A DNA stretch of 64,000 nucleotides from contig NZ_BMJE01000007.1 of the NCBI RefSeq assembly GCF_014642915.1, positions 147,447-211,446 of the forward strand, given 5' to 3'. This document shows, one piece after another, positions 9,082-17,538 of this stretch. How positions within the stretch are numbered: position 1 is the stretch's first letter; every line of letters begins with the position of its first letter. The position numbers and the translations under genes are program-made. A model generated the notes under the pieces. It was not told where the DNA came from. It did not search any database and saw only the letters and a program-made list of their open reading frames with translations. This DNA is from Flavobacterium suaedae. Its GTDB lineage: Bacteria; Bacteroidota; Bacteroidia; Flavobacteriales; Flavobacteriaceae.

Positions 9082-11853
9082 ATGCCAAACGAAACCTTTT
9101 TAGATAAGCTCGCTATACAACTCACAACCGATTATGGTAATTCCCTCGCAGGGGTAACGGTGATACTGCCCAACAAACGGGCAAAAATATTCTTGTTAGA
9201 AGCGCTGAAAAGGCAAATCAGCGGGACGATATTCGCTCCTGAAATAATCAGTATAGAAGATTTTATACAAGACGTAGCCGGCATACGCAGCGTAGATGCT
9301 ATAGAGCTACTCTTTGAGTTCTACAACATATACATAAGCCTTACCCCGAAAGACAAACAACAACCTTTTGAAAACTTCGCTAACTGGGCAAAAACCCTGT
9401 TGCAGGATTTCAATGAAATAGATAGGTACCTGCTATCGCCCAATCATATACTTTCGTACCTGAAAGATATTGAAGATATAAAGCACTGGTCGGTAGATGT
9501 AGACAGCCATACAGAGATGATTAAAAATTATCTTGAGTTTTGGGAGTTGTTGCCTACCTATTATCATACGCTATACAAGCATTTACAGGAAAAAGGAGTA
9601 GGCTACCAGGGGCTTATTTATAGGGAAGCGGTAGATAACATCACTCACTTTTCCAACGCTTTTGAAGGGAAGCAACTCATATTTGCAGGCTTTAATGCCC
9701 TTAATGCTGCCGAGGAGCGAATAATTCAGCACCTTACTTCCAGCGGTCAGGCAAAAGTATATTGGGATATCGACTATACTTTTTTAAATGACCCTTACCA
9801 TGATGCAGGGCTCTTTATCCGCCGTTTTAAGGAAAGTTGGGGAAAGTATACCTCGCAGCCGTTTGAGTGGATTAGCCACAGTTTTAGCGAGGCAAAAAAC
9901 ATAAATATTATAGGTACGCCCAAAACAGTAGGTCAGGCAAAAATAGCCGGGCAAATTATAGAGCAAATACAGCAATCGGGGCAAAGTTTAGATAAAACGG
10001 CTTTGGTACTGGGAGAAGAAAACCTTTTGATACCCATGCTTTACAGCTTACCGAAAAGTGTGGGCAGCCTCAATATTACTATGGGGTACAGCAGCCGAAA
10101 CAACCCTGCCCAAATATTGGTGCAGAAGTTATTCAAAATGCACACCAACGCCCTAAACCGCAGCGAAAAAAGCTATACGTTATATTATAGGGAGGTGTTG
10201 GATATACTTACGCACCCGTTAGTAGAACCGTATGCCAAAGCCGATAAACTGGTAGAGGTCATCAACAGGAATAATATTACGTTTCTGTCGCATGCCAAAC
10301 TGTTGGAGATAAATAAAAACCCTACGCCGTTTTTTAACTTATTGTTCGAGCGTTGGGACGAGAATACAGGCGAGGTACTGCAACGCCTTTCCCGTATATT
10401 GGTACAACTAAAATCGTTTATGAGCAACGATGAAGAAGAAGATAAAATTACCAAAGCCTTTTTATACTCCATTTTTAAAGTAATCAACAAACTGATTAAT
10501 TATTACGAAGAGCATCCGCAAATGCAAAACCTTGCCGTATTGCAGTCGGTGTACAAACAGGTAATAGACTTAGCCGAAGTATCATTTGAAGGGGAACCGC
10601 TTTCGGGCTTACAGGTAATGGGAGTGTTGGAAAGCCGTGTGCTGGATTTTGAGAATGTGATCATAACATCAATGAACGAAGGGAAATTCCCAGCAGGGAA
10701 AACACAAAATTCGTTTATTCCGTATGATGTAAAAAAGGAAAACAACCTGCCGACGTATAAAGAGAAAGATGCTATTTACAGTTACCACTTTTATCACCTG
10801 CTGATGCGGGCTAAAAATGTGTACCTGCTTTATAATACCGAAAGTGAGGGGCTTGATGCCGGAGAGCGCAGCCGTTTCCTTACCCAGCTTGAAATTGAAA
10901 AGCAACCTGCCCACAACCTGAAAACAATGGTATATAATGCCTACCTGCCCGAAAAAGCATACAGCCCTATGGTAGTACCAAAATCGGAGAAAGTGGCGGA
11001 GCGTTTAAAAGAAATAGCTACTAATAAGGGGTTTTCGCCATCGGCGTTAACGGGGTACATTCGTAACCCGATGCAGTTCTATTTCCAGAGAGTATTACGC
11101 ATCCGTGAAGTAGATGAGGTGGAGGAAAGCATCGCGCTAAACACGCTGGGAACTATTATTCACGGTGCTTTAGAGGAACTGTACACCCCATATATAGATA
11201 AGTTCCTTTCGGTTGAAGATGTAGCGACCATGCAGGCAAAGGCTGATGATGAGGTAATGAATCAGTTTAAACAGGTCTACAAGGAAGGGGAAATACGTAA
11301 AGGGCGTAACCTACTAGCATTTGAGGTGGCAAAACGCAACGTGCAAAACCTTTTAAAGCAGGAAAAGCAAAACCTTGAAGATGGTGATGCCGTAAAGGTA
11401 CTTGCCTTAGAAAGAAACTACGAACGTTGGCTGCAAGACGACCAGTTGCCGTATGCCGTGAAAATATCAGGGAATATAGACCGTATAGAGCAGCGCAACG
11501 GGAAAATCAGGATTATAGACTACAAAACGGGTAAAGTAGATAAGTATAACCTTGTTTTAAAAAGCTGGGAGGGGCTTACCGCCGAAATTAAAAACGATAA
11601 GATAATTCAGTTACTAACGTATGTATTTATGTATGAACAGCACGCTAACGGACTGGGAATTGAAGCGGGAATTATATCTTTTAAAAACATGAAAAGCGGG
11701 TTTATGAATTTCAGTTTTAAGGAGGGTGACGGCAGAGGTACACCCGCTCACGATATTGTTACCCCCGAACTTTTAGAGGAATACAAAACACAATTGGTCA
11801 CGCTAATTAACGAAATACTAAATACCGAAGTGCCTTTTGAGGAGGTTGTTTAG
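9082..11853 (+). CDS. PD-(D/E)XK nuclease, AddB-like helicase-nuclease subunit
   Basis: This 923-aa protein resembles AddB: an N-terminal inactivated helicase-like fold starting VTVILPNKRAKIFL without a Walker A motif, and a C-terminal RecB-type nuclease with TIIHGALEELY (~691), NIDRIE (~800), DYKTGK (~815) and LLTYVFMYEQ (~845). It probably forms a double-strand-break resection complex with the 2165-5320 protein. The protein contains no cysteine at all. In AddB of Firmicutes, four cysteines hold a 4Fe-4S cluster around the nuclease; here the usual CPxxF position reads NPMQFYF. So this subunit must fold without a cluster. The ATG follows a TATTTTTA box by only 4 nt. Confidence 0.85.
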   Translation: MPNETFLDKLAIQLTTDYGNSLAGVTVILPNKRAKIFLLEALKRQISGTIFAPEIISIEDFIQDVAGIRSVDAIELLFEFYNIYISLTPKDKQQPFENFANWAKTLLQDFNEIDRYLLSPNHILSYLKDIEDIKHWSVDVDSHTEMIKNYLEFWELLPTYYHTLYKHLQEKGVGYQGLIYREAVDNITHFSNAFEGKQLIFAGFNALNAAEERIIQHLTSSGQAKVYWDIDYTFLNDPYHDAGLFIRRFKESWGKYTSQPFEWISHSFSEAKNINIIGTPKTVGQAKIAGQIIEQIQQSGQSLDKTALVLGEENLLIPMLYSLPKSVGSLNITMGYSSRNNPAQILVQKLFKMHTNALNRSEKSYTLYYREVLDILTHPLVEPYAKADKLVEVINRNNITFLSHAKLLEINKNPTPFFNLLFERWDENTGEVLQRLSRILVQLKSFMSNDEEEDKITKAFLYSIFKVINKLINYYEEHPQMQNLAVLQSVYKQVIDLAEVSFEGEPLSGLQVMGVLESRVLDFENVIITSMNEGKFPAGKTQNSFIPYDVKKENNLPTYKEKDAIYSYHFYHLLMRAKNVYLLYNTESEGLDAGERSRFLTQLEIEKQPAHNLKTMVYNAYLPEKAYSPMVVPKSEKVAERLKEIATNKGFSPSALTGYIRNPMQFYFQRVLRIREVDEVEESIALNTLGTIIHGALEELYTPYIDKFLSVEDVATMQAKADDEVMNQFKQVYKEGEIRKGRNLLAFEVAKRNVQNLLKQEKQNLEDGDAVKVLALERNYERWLQDDQLPYAVKISGNIDRIEQRNGKIRIIDYKTGKVDKYNLVLKSWEGLTAEIKNDKIIQLLTYVFMYEQHANGLGIEAGIISFKNMKSGFMNFSFKEGDGRGTPAHDIVTPELLEEYKTQLVTLINEILNTEVPFEEVV

Positions 11854-11921
11854 TTTTCTGAAAAACGATAAAATAAAAAGACTATTTTGATAGAGCTAAA
11901 AAATTAAAACCATCCAAAAAA

Positions 11922-12290
11922 ATGAAAAAAATACTATTCTTATTCTTTTTCTTTATCACTTTTTTTCTGTCATGTGCAGATAAACAAAATAAAAAAGGTT
12001 TTTTAGCAGAGCAAGAAAGTTGCCCTGAATGTAAGGTTGAGTATATGAAATGTAGTGAAGCTATATTTACAACTTATGGAGAAATAATAGTTAAAGCATC
12101 TGATAGATTTAAAGCTGATTCTATTACCAAAAAAGAATACCAAAAAGTAAAAGATGAAGCAAAGTCAATTAGAGATAAAGAGCTTAAAGTATGCGATACT
12201 GATTATATTAAATGTTGCAAAAAAGAAACGCTTGATAATTTAAACAATCAAAAAAAACCTAAAGTAGCCGACCCTGAAACAATAATGTAA
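11922..12290 (+). CDS. Hypothetical lipoprotein with paired cysteines
   Basis: This 122-aa protein has a very hydrophobic signal with lipobox FLSC (Cys18). The mature part is Lys/Glu-rich and has two cysteine groups, CPECKVEYMKC and CDTDYIKCC, that could bind metal or form disulfides. I do not recognise a family. It follows addB by 68 bp without a terminator and may be co-transcribed. Confidence 0.75.
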   Translation: MKKILFLFFFFITFFLSCADKQNKKGFLAEQESCPECKVEYMKCSEAIFTTYGEIIVKASDRFKADSITKKEYQKVKDEAKSIRDKELKVCDTDYIKCCKKETLDNLNNQKKPKVADPETIM

Positions 12291-12330
12291 TTACATTTAT
12301 ATCAGATTATTACTCTTGTAGTGTGCCATC

Positions 12331-13110
12331 CTAACACTGCTTAATAAACTCCAATAACTGCTGTAGGTAGTCGTCGCGGTCTTCAATATGGCTCATGTGC
12401 CCGTCGGGGTAAGTAACCAGTTTTACATTGGTACCCTCTACCTGGTCGGCATGGTTTTCGTATACCAAGCTTAAATCTTTTCTACCTAAAACCAGTAAAA
12501 TAGGGTAGGGTGCAAAGTGCAATATTACTTCACGGTCTTTACGGACTTTCATGCCCTCCAGTGCGGCAATAATACCCTGTACAGGGGTTTTTAGGGCTTC
12601 GGTACGTAAGGCTTCTATTTCTTCTTTAAACTTATCTCTGTTTTCTTCGCTAAACAGGTTGCTTATAGAAAGCCGAACGTAATTGGTGTGTTCTTTTTTC
12701 AGAGTTTTTATGGCGCGCTCGCGGTTCTTTTTCTTCTCGTCGTTATCCGGTCGGGAAGTGGAGTTTTGTAACACAATGCCTTTTACCATGTCGGGGTACA
12801 GCTCTGCAAACGCAAGCGATACATAACCACCCATAGAATGCCCTACTAATATTACTTTACGAATGCGTAACTCCTGCAGCACGGCGTGTACAGCATCAGC
12901 CATATCTTCCATAGTGTGTATGTAGCCGAGGCAGCCTGTTTCACCATGACCAAGCTGGTCTATGGTAATAACACGGTATTTTTTAGTGAGTTCGGGCAGG
13001 AAGCTGTTCCACATGGTTTGGTTTTCCAAAAAACCGTGTAGCAGCACTATGGCTGTGCCTTTGCCCGTATCGGTATAATTAATGCTGATGTTTTTGTAGC
13101 TTAAAAGCAA
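12331..13110 (-). CDS. Alpha/beta hydrolase
   Basis: This 259-aa protein is a serine hydrolase of the alpha/beta fold. Oxyanion segment HGFLEN is at residues 25-30, the nucleophile elbow GHSMGGY near 90-97, and a late Asp (LGRKDLS) and His (PDGHMSH) complete the triad. Substrate unknown. The start is TTG: the upstream frame closes at a TGA 30 bp away and no ATG is available before the conserved core. A full consensus promoter stands 18-48 bp upstream, so the leader is only about 10 nt. Confidence 0.9.
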   Translation of the reverse strand: MLLSYKNISINYTDTGKGTAIVLLHGFLENQTMWNSFLPELTKKYRVITIDQLGHGETGCLGYIHTMEDMADAVHAVLQELRIRKVILVGHSMGGYVSLAFAELYPDMVKGIVLQNSTSRPDNDEKKKNRERAIKTLKKEHTNYVRLSISNLFSEENRDKFKEEIEALRTEALKTPVQGIIAALEGMKVRKDREVILHFAPYPILLVLGRKDLSLVYENHADQVEGTNVKLVTYPDGHMSHIEDRDDYLQQLLEFIKQC

Positions 13111-13127
13111 GTCGTAAAGTTTTGCTG

Positions 13128-13158
13128 CAAAATTACATCATCTTCCTAACAGGGGCAA
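13128..13158 (-). promoter_or_regulatory. Promoter of the alpha/beta hydrolase gene
   Basis: Reading leftward: TTG (plus strand CAA 13156-13158), N20, TAATTTTG (plus strand 13128-13135). This exact consensus match supports the TTG translation start at 13110. Confidence 0.7.
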
Positions 13159-13209
13159 AGGGGTTAGATTAAATAATTTATATTTTGTTTTAAAACAGGA
13201 TTAGTGCCT

Positions 13210-13530
13210 TTAATTTATTTTTAAATGAACAATATATCCATCTTCTATTTCGAAATGATATTTCAATTCTATGGGGCTTCCGGGAAAAGTCCCTGAAACA
13301 GCAACTGATAAAGTCATGTTATCAGCATCATTATATAGATCAAGAACCTTGATATGCATGTTGTACTTATTATTAGTTTCTTCATTCCATTGTCTGATTT
13401 CTTCCCTGCCTTTATAGGTTTTTCCTTCATCTTGTACTATTGCATTTGTTGAAAAACAGTTAGCATAAGCCTCGCTGTCGAAGTTTTTTTGTGCATGTAA
13501 TAAATGTGATATGATATCTGGTAATTTCAT
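13210..13530 (-). CDS. NTF2-like / SnoaL-like protein
   Basis: This 106-aa protein has the NTF2-like cone fold pattern: helix LLHAQKNFDSEAYANCFS, then DEGKTYKGREEIRQWNEET and beta strands ending FEIEDGYIVHLKI. Members are small isomerases, dehydratases or binding proteins; no catalytic residues can be assigned. It lies 18 bp downstream of the SDR gene on the same strand and is very likely in its operon under HxlR control. Confidence 0.85.
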   Translation of the reverse strand: MKLPDIISHLLHAQKNFDSEAYANCFSTNAIVQDEGKTYKGREEIRQWNEETNNKYNMHIKVLDLYNDADNMTLSVAVSGTFPGSPIELKYHFEIEDGYIVHLKIN

Positions 13531-13548
13531 TTTTGAAAATTTTTATAA

Positions 13549-14340
13549 TTAAATAGTAGGTATAGTTCCGCCATCTATAATATATTCCGTTCCTGTTAGG
13601 TAGGCTGCTCTTGGCGATACCAAAAAGCCTACTAATTCAGCAATTTCCTTAGGTTCTGCCGGTCTTCCCATTGGTATTCCTCCTAATGCATTCATAATGC
13701 TTTCTTTTGCTTTTTCGGTACCGCTTCCGGAACTTTTAGCAATTCTTTCCACCATCTGCGTGGAACTATCTGTCATAATCCAGCCCGGTGAAACCGTTAA
13801 AACACGTATTCCTTTAGGTGATACTTCATTAGAAAGTGCTTTACTATAATTGATTAGCCCGGCTTTGGCTGCGGCATAAGGTAAAGTAGAATCATATAAC
13901 GGTAATTTACCTTGTATGGAAGCGATATGAATAATTACCCCGGATTTTCTTTTTATCATATCGGGCAGTAATTCTCTGTCAAGCCGTACTGGCGCTAATA
14001 AGTTTAATTCAATTGTTTTTACCCAGTCTTCCTCTGTTAGAGCTTCATACCCTCCGCCCGGAGTTTCCGATCCGCCAAGATTATTAACAATAATATCGAC
14101 AGTTTTAAATTTTTCTCTTACCTCATTTACCAGTGTTTTTGTTCCCTTTGGTGTGGTAAGGTCAGCCGCTATAAAATGTATATTACTATTTTCTTCGGGT
14201 ATGTTCCTTGCTGTTGCTATTACGGTTGCCCCTGCGTTAAGCAACCTTTCAGCAATAGCTTTTCCTGTGCCTTTTGTGCCTCCTGTTACTAAAGCGATTT
14301 TACCTGAGAGTTCGTTATTAAAACTAAATTGTTGTTCCAT
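13549..14340 (-). CDS. Short-chain dehydrogenase/reductase (SDR)
   Basis: From the ATG at 14340 this is a 263-aa classical SDR that oxidises or reduces an unknown alcohol/carbonyl substrate with NAD(P). TGGTKGTG (nucleotide binding) is near residue 19, NNLGG near 86, catalytic Ser in HIASIQG, and YAAAKAG gives Tyr and Lys. A longer reading from 14409 would add 23 residues covering the promoter and part of the operator, so the shorter start MEQQFSF is preferred. First gene of an operon with the NTF2-like gene, divergent from the HxlR regulator. Confidence 0.92.
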   Translation of the reverse strand: MEQQFSFNNELSGKIALVTGGTKGTGKAIAERLLNAGATVIATARNIPEENSNIHFIAADLTTPKGTKTLVNEVREKFKTVDIIVNNLGGSETPGGGYEALTEEDWVKTIELNLLAPVRLDRELLPDMIKRKSGVIIHIASIQGKLPLYDSTLPYAAAKAGLINYSKALSNEVSPKGIRVLTVSPGWIMTDSSTQMVERIAKSSGSGTEKAKESIMNALGGIPMGRPAEPKEIAELVGFLVSPRAAYLTGTEYIIDGGTIPTI

Positions 14341-14357
14341 ATTGCTTATTTTTAGTA

Positions 14358-14388
14358 CAAAATTGGGTACTATAAGCGTTTTATACAA
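14358..14388 (-). promoter_or_regulatory. Promoter of the SDR operon
   Basis: Reading leftward: TTG (plus strand CAA 14386-14388), N20, CAATTTTG (plus strand 14358-14365), one mismatch from TAnnTTTG. The predicted start near 14351 leaves a leader of about 11 nt. Its -33 element is 20 bp from the palindrome at 14408-14429. Confidence 0.6.
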
Positions 14389-14407
14389 GTACGGAAAATC
14401 GAATTGC

Positions 14408-14429
14408 ATAGGGATAAATTTATCCCTAT
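14408..14429. promoter_or_regulatory. Perfect 22-bp palindrome, probable HxlR operator
   Basis: ATAGGGATAAA at 14408-14418 is followed directly by its exact reverse complement TTTATCCCTAT at 14419-14429. It lies between the two divergent promoters and its last base is the first T of the TTG of the regulator promoter. HxlR proteins bind such short palindromes as dimers, so autoregulation and control of the SDR operon are inferred. Confidence 0.75.
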
Positions 14430-14459
14430 TGTAACTGATGTTATATTAAGTTAACTTTG
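14429..14459 (+). promoter_or_regulatory. Promoter of the HxlR regulator gene
   Basis: TTG 14429-14431, N20, TAACTTTG 14452-14459. The ATG is at 14464, only 5 nt beyond the -7 box, so the mRNA is expected to be leaderless. Confidence 0.75.
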
Positions 14460-14463
14460 TTGT

Positions 14464-14826
14464 ATGTATGAAAGAAAGATTCCTTTAAACCTTAATTGCG
14501 GGCTTGACCTTATAGCCGAAGTGCTTTATGGGAAATGGAAAATAAGGCTTTTATGGTTTATTAATGAAGGGTATAAACGCCCCAGTGAATTACAACGGAA
14601 AATTCCTGAGGCTTCCAGAAGAGTTTTAAATATTCAGTTGAAAGAACTTGAGGCACATGAACTGGTTTCAAAAACTATCTATGCACAAGTTCCCCCTAAA
14701 GTTGAATATAACTTAACAGAATTCGGGGAAACATTACTGCCAATTATTAGTATGCTTGGTAAATGGGGCGATGAAAATGAAGAAAGGCTCCGTGCAGTTA
14801 TAGTAAAACAGACAACCTCTCCTTAA
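14464..14826 (+). CDS. HxlR-family winged-helix transcriptional regulator
   Basis: This 120-aa regulator has the HxlR pattern: GLDLIAEVLYGKWKIRLLWFI, recognition region PSELQRKIPEASRRVLNIQLKELE, and wing KVEYNLTEFGETLLPII. Cys12 sits just before the first helix, where redox- or electrophile-sensing members such as YodB carry their sensor cysteine, so sensing of reactive carbonyls or quinones is possible but not shown. The neighbouring SDR would fit as the target. Its own promoter abuts a perfect palindrome. Confidence 0.92.
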   Translation: MYERKIPLNLNCGLDLIAEVLYGKWKIRLLWFINEGYKRPSELQRKIPEASRRVLNIQLKELEAHELVSKTIYAQVPPKVEYNLTEFGETLLPIISMLGKWGDENEERLRAVIVKQTTSP

Positions 14827-14836
14827 CAGGTACAGG

Positions 14837-15322
14837 TTACTCTTGCTCTTCTTCCATGCGCTTAAGCATCGCTTTCATTTGGGCTATTTCTTCTTTTTGG
14901 GTTTCTATAATATCGGTAGCCAATTGTCGGGCTTCCGGGTCGCTTATGTTGGCTCTTGTACTGGTAAGTATAGCAGAGGAGTGGTGCGGAATCATGGCTT
15001 TCATCCACTGTTCGTCTTCTACAGGTATTTGTTGGCGTAACCCGAAAAGGCATAGTATAAATATAAATGCCGCTCCGCCCATAATACCGTAATTTACTTT
15101 TTTGTTAGGATACATTTTCCACATAAAAAGCATCATGGATATTGCCATGGGGCATATCATAAGGAAAGTCATATACGTTCGGGTGGTGCTCAGGTAAATA
15201 TGGTCGGTTTGGAAAACGTTTAAAAACATAACAGCATACATTAACACAAATGATACTGCCATCATCAGGAAAAACTTTATGTATGCACCGGTTTTTGAAT
15301 TGTGTTTGTTATTTGTTTCCAT
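14837..15322 (-). CDS. DUF305-like membrane protein
   Basis: This 161-aa protein has three predicted membrane helices (~residues 14-35, 48-68, 76-95) and a soluble C-terminal segment with AMIPHHSSAILTSTRANISD and a long acidic/basic helix. The double His motif and spacing match DUF305, a family often linked to metal (copper) handling, though function is not proven. It converges with hxlR, separated by 10 bp. It is methionine-rich near the histidines. Confidence 0.8.
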   Translation of the reverse strand: METNNKHNSKTGAYIKFFLMMAVSFVLMYAVMFLNVFQTDHIYLSTTRTYMTFLMICPMAISMMLFMWKMYPNKKVNYGIMGGAAFIFILCLFGLRQQIPVEDEQWMKAMIPHHSSAILTSTRANISDPEARQLATDIIETQKEEIAQMKAMLKRMEEEQE

Positions 15323-15657
15323 TGTAAAATTTTTAGGTTAAGTATAAGGTGTTTACCTAAAATTACTTTTTTCGGTATGCCTTTACAAATAAGGGTTTGT
15401 TTTTTGTAATAATATTAAGAAATAAAAAATGCCTACCCAGTGGGCAAGCATTTTTTAACTATAGATTGCTTCGTCATGCTTCCTCGCAATGACCTAGCTA
15501 TTTGAGAGAATTTTGTCATTACAAGTGTAGTGTGGTAATCTGGAAATTTTTAGGTTGTTTTTTAACCACCCCGTCCTTCGGACACCCCTCCAGAGGAGGG
15601 GAATATAAGCAGTGTTACAACTTTCGACTTTTTAACTTTATAAACTTTACGACTGAA
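15323..15657. other. Intergenic region: hairpin, dispersed repeat, no gene
   Basis: It holds a hairpin with A5-TGC / GCA-T6 ends at 15424-15455 that can end leftward transcription from pepP, an inverted-repeat element (15463-15541), a CACCCCGTC..CCCCTCC..GGAGGGG hairpin repeat (15563-15602) and a CTTTAAACTTT-like low-complexity tail (15610-15650). No reading frame looks coding. Confidence 0.7.
15463..15602. repeat. Dispersed inverted-repeat element, copy 1
   Basis: AGATTGCTTCGTCATGC..CGCAATGAC (15463-15493) and GTCATTAC..GGTAATCT (15515-15541) form imperfect inverted arms. They are followed by AACCACCCCGTCCTTCGGAC and a CCCCTCC/GGAGGGG hairpin. Both parts recur at 33643-33840; the arms alone recur at 31281-31345. 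Confidence 0.8.
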
Positions 15658-16950
15658 TTATTGATTCATCAACGCTTCAATCTCGTCAGCTTCAATCGGT
15701 ATGTTGCGCATCAGGTTGAATGGCTCACCGCTTTCCTGTATTACTACATCATCTTCCAAACGGATTCCGAAACCTTCGGCAGGGATGTAAATACCGGGCT
15801 CTACGGTAAATACCATATTGGCTTGCATTGGTTCGTGCAGTAATCCGTAATCATGCGTATCAAGCCCCATGTGGTGCGATGTACCGTGCATAAAGTACTT
15901 TTTATAGGCAGGCCAGTCAGGGTTTTCGTTTTGTACATCAGCCTTGTCAAGTAAACCAAGACCTAATAGTTCCGATGTCATTAATTTACCTACCTCTACG
16001 TGGTACTGCTTCCAAAGTGTACCCGGAACAAGCATTTTTGTAGCTTCGTTTTTAACACGAAGTACAGCGTTGTATACCTCTTTTTGTCTGTCGGTAAACT
16101 TACCTGATACGGGTATACTACGGCTCATATCACTGGAATAGTTCGCATACTCTGCACCTACGTCAAATAAAATAAGGTCGCCGTCATTACATTGCTGGTT
16201 GTTTTCTATATAGTGTAATACATTCGCGTTGTTACCCGATGCTACAATTGGCGTATAGGCAAACCCTTTAGAGCGGTTACGTAGAAATTCGTGCATAAAT
16301 TCTGCTTCAATTTCATACTCCATAACACCCGGTTTCACAAAGTTTAATATTCTGCGGAAACCTTTCTCGGTAATATCACAGGCTTTTTGTATTAAGTCCA
16401 GCTCTTCGCTTTCTTTTACAGAACGAAGGCGTTGCAGTATTGGGTTACTTTTCGCTACCTGATGTGCAGGGTATTTTTCTTTCCACCATTTTACAAAGCG
16501 TGCTTCACGGGTTTCGGTTTCCACATTGGCGCGGTAATGCTCATTTGTATTGATGTACATAGTATCGCAATACGTCATAATTTCGGCAAGTACCTTTTCG
16601 AAATCCTGTAGCCAGTGTACATTTTTTATGCCTGATACTTCAAGCGCGCGTTCTTTAGTTAGTTTTTCACCTTCCCAAACGGCAATATGGTCGTTGGTTT
16701 CTTTAAGGAAAAGTATTTCACGCAGGTGCTCATAAGGAGCGTCAGGGCATAGTAATAGTATGCTTTCTTCCTGGTCAGCACCGGTCAGGTAAAAAAGATC
16801 ACGATTTTGCTGAAAAGGCATGGTACTGTCGGCACCAATTGGATAAATATCGTTAGAATTAAATACCGCCACGCTTTTCGGTTTCATTGCATCCATAAAT
16901 TTTTTACGGTTTTTAATGAACAGGTTGCGGTCTATTTGATGGTATTTCAT
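15658..16950 (-). CDS. pepP: Xaa-Pro aminopeptidase P (M24 family)
   Basis: This 430-aa cytoplasmic metallopeptidase removes N-terminal residues before proline. The N-terminal creatinase-like domain covers ~1-170 and the pita-bread catalytic domain ~175-430. Metal ligands are seen in LILFDVGAEYANYSSDMSR (both Asp), HGTSHHMGLDTHD (His), FTVEPGIY (Glu) and IRLEDDV (Glu). The length matches the family. A -7 box TAATTTTG (minus strand, 16974-16981) is 24 bp upstream without an obvious -33. Confidence 0.95.
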   Translation of the reverse strand: MKYHQIDRNLFIKNRKKFMDAMKPKSVAVFNSNDIYPIGADSTMPFQQNRDLFYLTGADQEESILLLCPDAPYEHLREILFLKETNDHIAVWEGEKLTKERALEVSGIKNVHWLQDFEKVLAEIMTYCDTMYINTNEHYRANVETETREARFVKWWKEKYPAHQVAKSNPILQRLRSVKESEELDLIQKACDITEKGFRRILNFVKPGVMEYEIEAEFMHEFLRNRSKGFAYTPIVASGNNANVLHYIENNQQCNDGDLILFDVGAEYANYSSDMSRSIPVSGKFTDRQKEVYNAVLRVKNEATKMLVPGTLWKQYHVEVGKLMTSELLGLGLLDKADVQNENPDWPAYKKYFMHGTSHHMGLDTHDYGLLHEPMQANMVFTVEPGIYIPAEGFGIRLEDDVVIQESGEPFNLMRNIPIEADEIEALMNQ

Positions 16951-16973
16951 GATGTTGTTTTTTTATTGTCCCT

Positions 16974-16981
16974 CAAAATTA
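16974..16981 (-). promoter_or_regulatory. -7 element of pepP
   Basis: Plus strand CAAAATTA is TAATTTTG for leftward transcription. No TTG is found at the expected distance. Confidence 0.4.
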
Positions 16982-17052
16982 GTGAGAATATTATGAACTT
17001 ATGGTATTTTCGCCGAAAGGATTTTTTTAAAACTAAATATATTAAGTGTACC

Positions 17053-17538
17053 ATGAAAGATTTGGTAAAAAGATTCAATTTTTTAGGCGGTTATCAAGTT
17101 ATTGGGGCAGGGTTAAGTTTACCAATCCTTCTTTATCATATTCTGAATAATTTATCCATAGGCTCTATTATAGTAGTCTTTATAATTCTGGGAATTTGTG
17201 CATTCTCTTTTTATTGCGGATATCTCCTTTTAAAGGGGAATTATGATAAGGGCTTACGATTATCTGTTATAAGTCAGTTCCTGCAAATATTCAGTATAGC
17301 TATAGGTGGATATTCGTATTCTTATGCAGCAGGTATAGGGGTGTATACTTTGTTGGATATTACAAACGATGTCCAGTTTGTTATGGATATAGATTTCTTT
17401 AATTTCGATTTCTCCTTAGCAGGAGGGGAGAATACAGCTATAGTTGGAGTTAATATTGTGGCTATAATTTTGATGAATAAAATTTTTAAATGGCAAAAAA
17501 AGCTGGAAGAAATTAAAAAACGAATAGCAGATTTATGA
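17053..17538 (+). CDS. Hypothetical membrane protein
   Basis: This 161-aa protein (start MKDLVKRFNF) has four predicted membrane helices at about residues 14-30, 33-58, 68-95 and 128-145, and ends in a short charged helix KWQKKLEEIKKRIADL. I do not recognise a family. Longer readings from 16807 run through the pepP start region and are not credible. Its stop overlaps the start of the endonuclease V gene (ATGA), suggesting translational coupling. Confidence 0.75.
   Translation: MKDLVKRFNFLGGYQVIGAGLSLPILLYHILNNLSIGSIIVVFIILGICAFSFYCGYLLLKGNYDKGLRLSVISQFLQIFSIAIGGYSYSYAAGIGVYTLLDITNDVQFVMDIDFFNFDFSLAGGENTAIVGVNIVAIILMNKIFKWQKKLEEIKKRIADL

Noticed and set aside
11922..12290. Toxin-antitoxin or immunity gene
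   Set aside because: It has a lipoprotein signal and no partner gene; nothing supports that role.
14341..14409. Longer SDR start
   Set aside because: It would place the promoter and part of the palindromic operator inside the coding region; MEQQFSF at 14340 aligns with the family start.
16807..17052. N-terminal extension of the 17053 membrane protein
   Set aside because: It runs antisense through the pepP start and has no membrane-protein character; the ATG at 17053 fits better.
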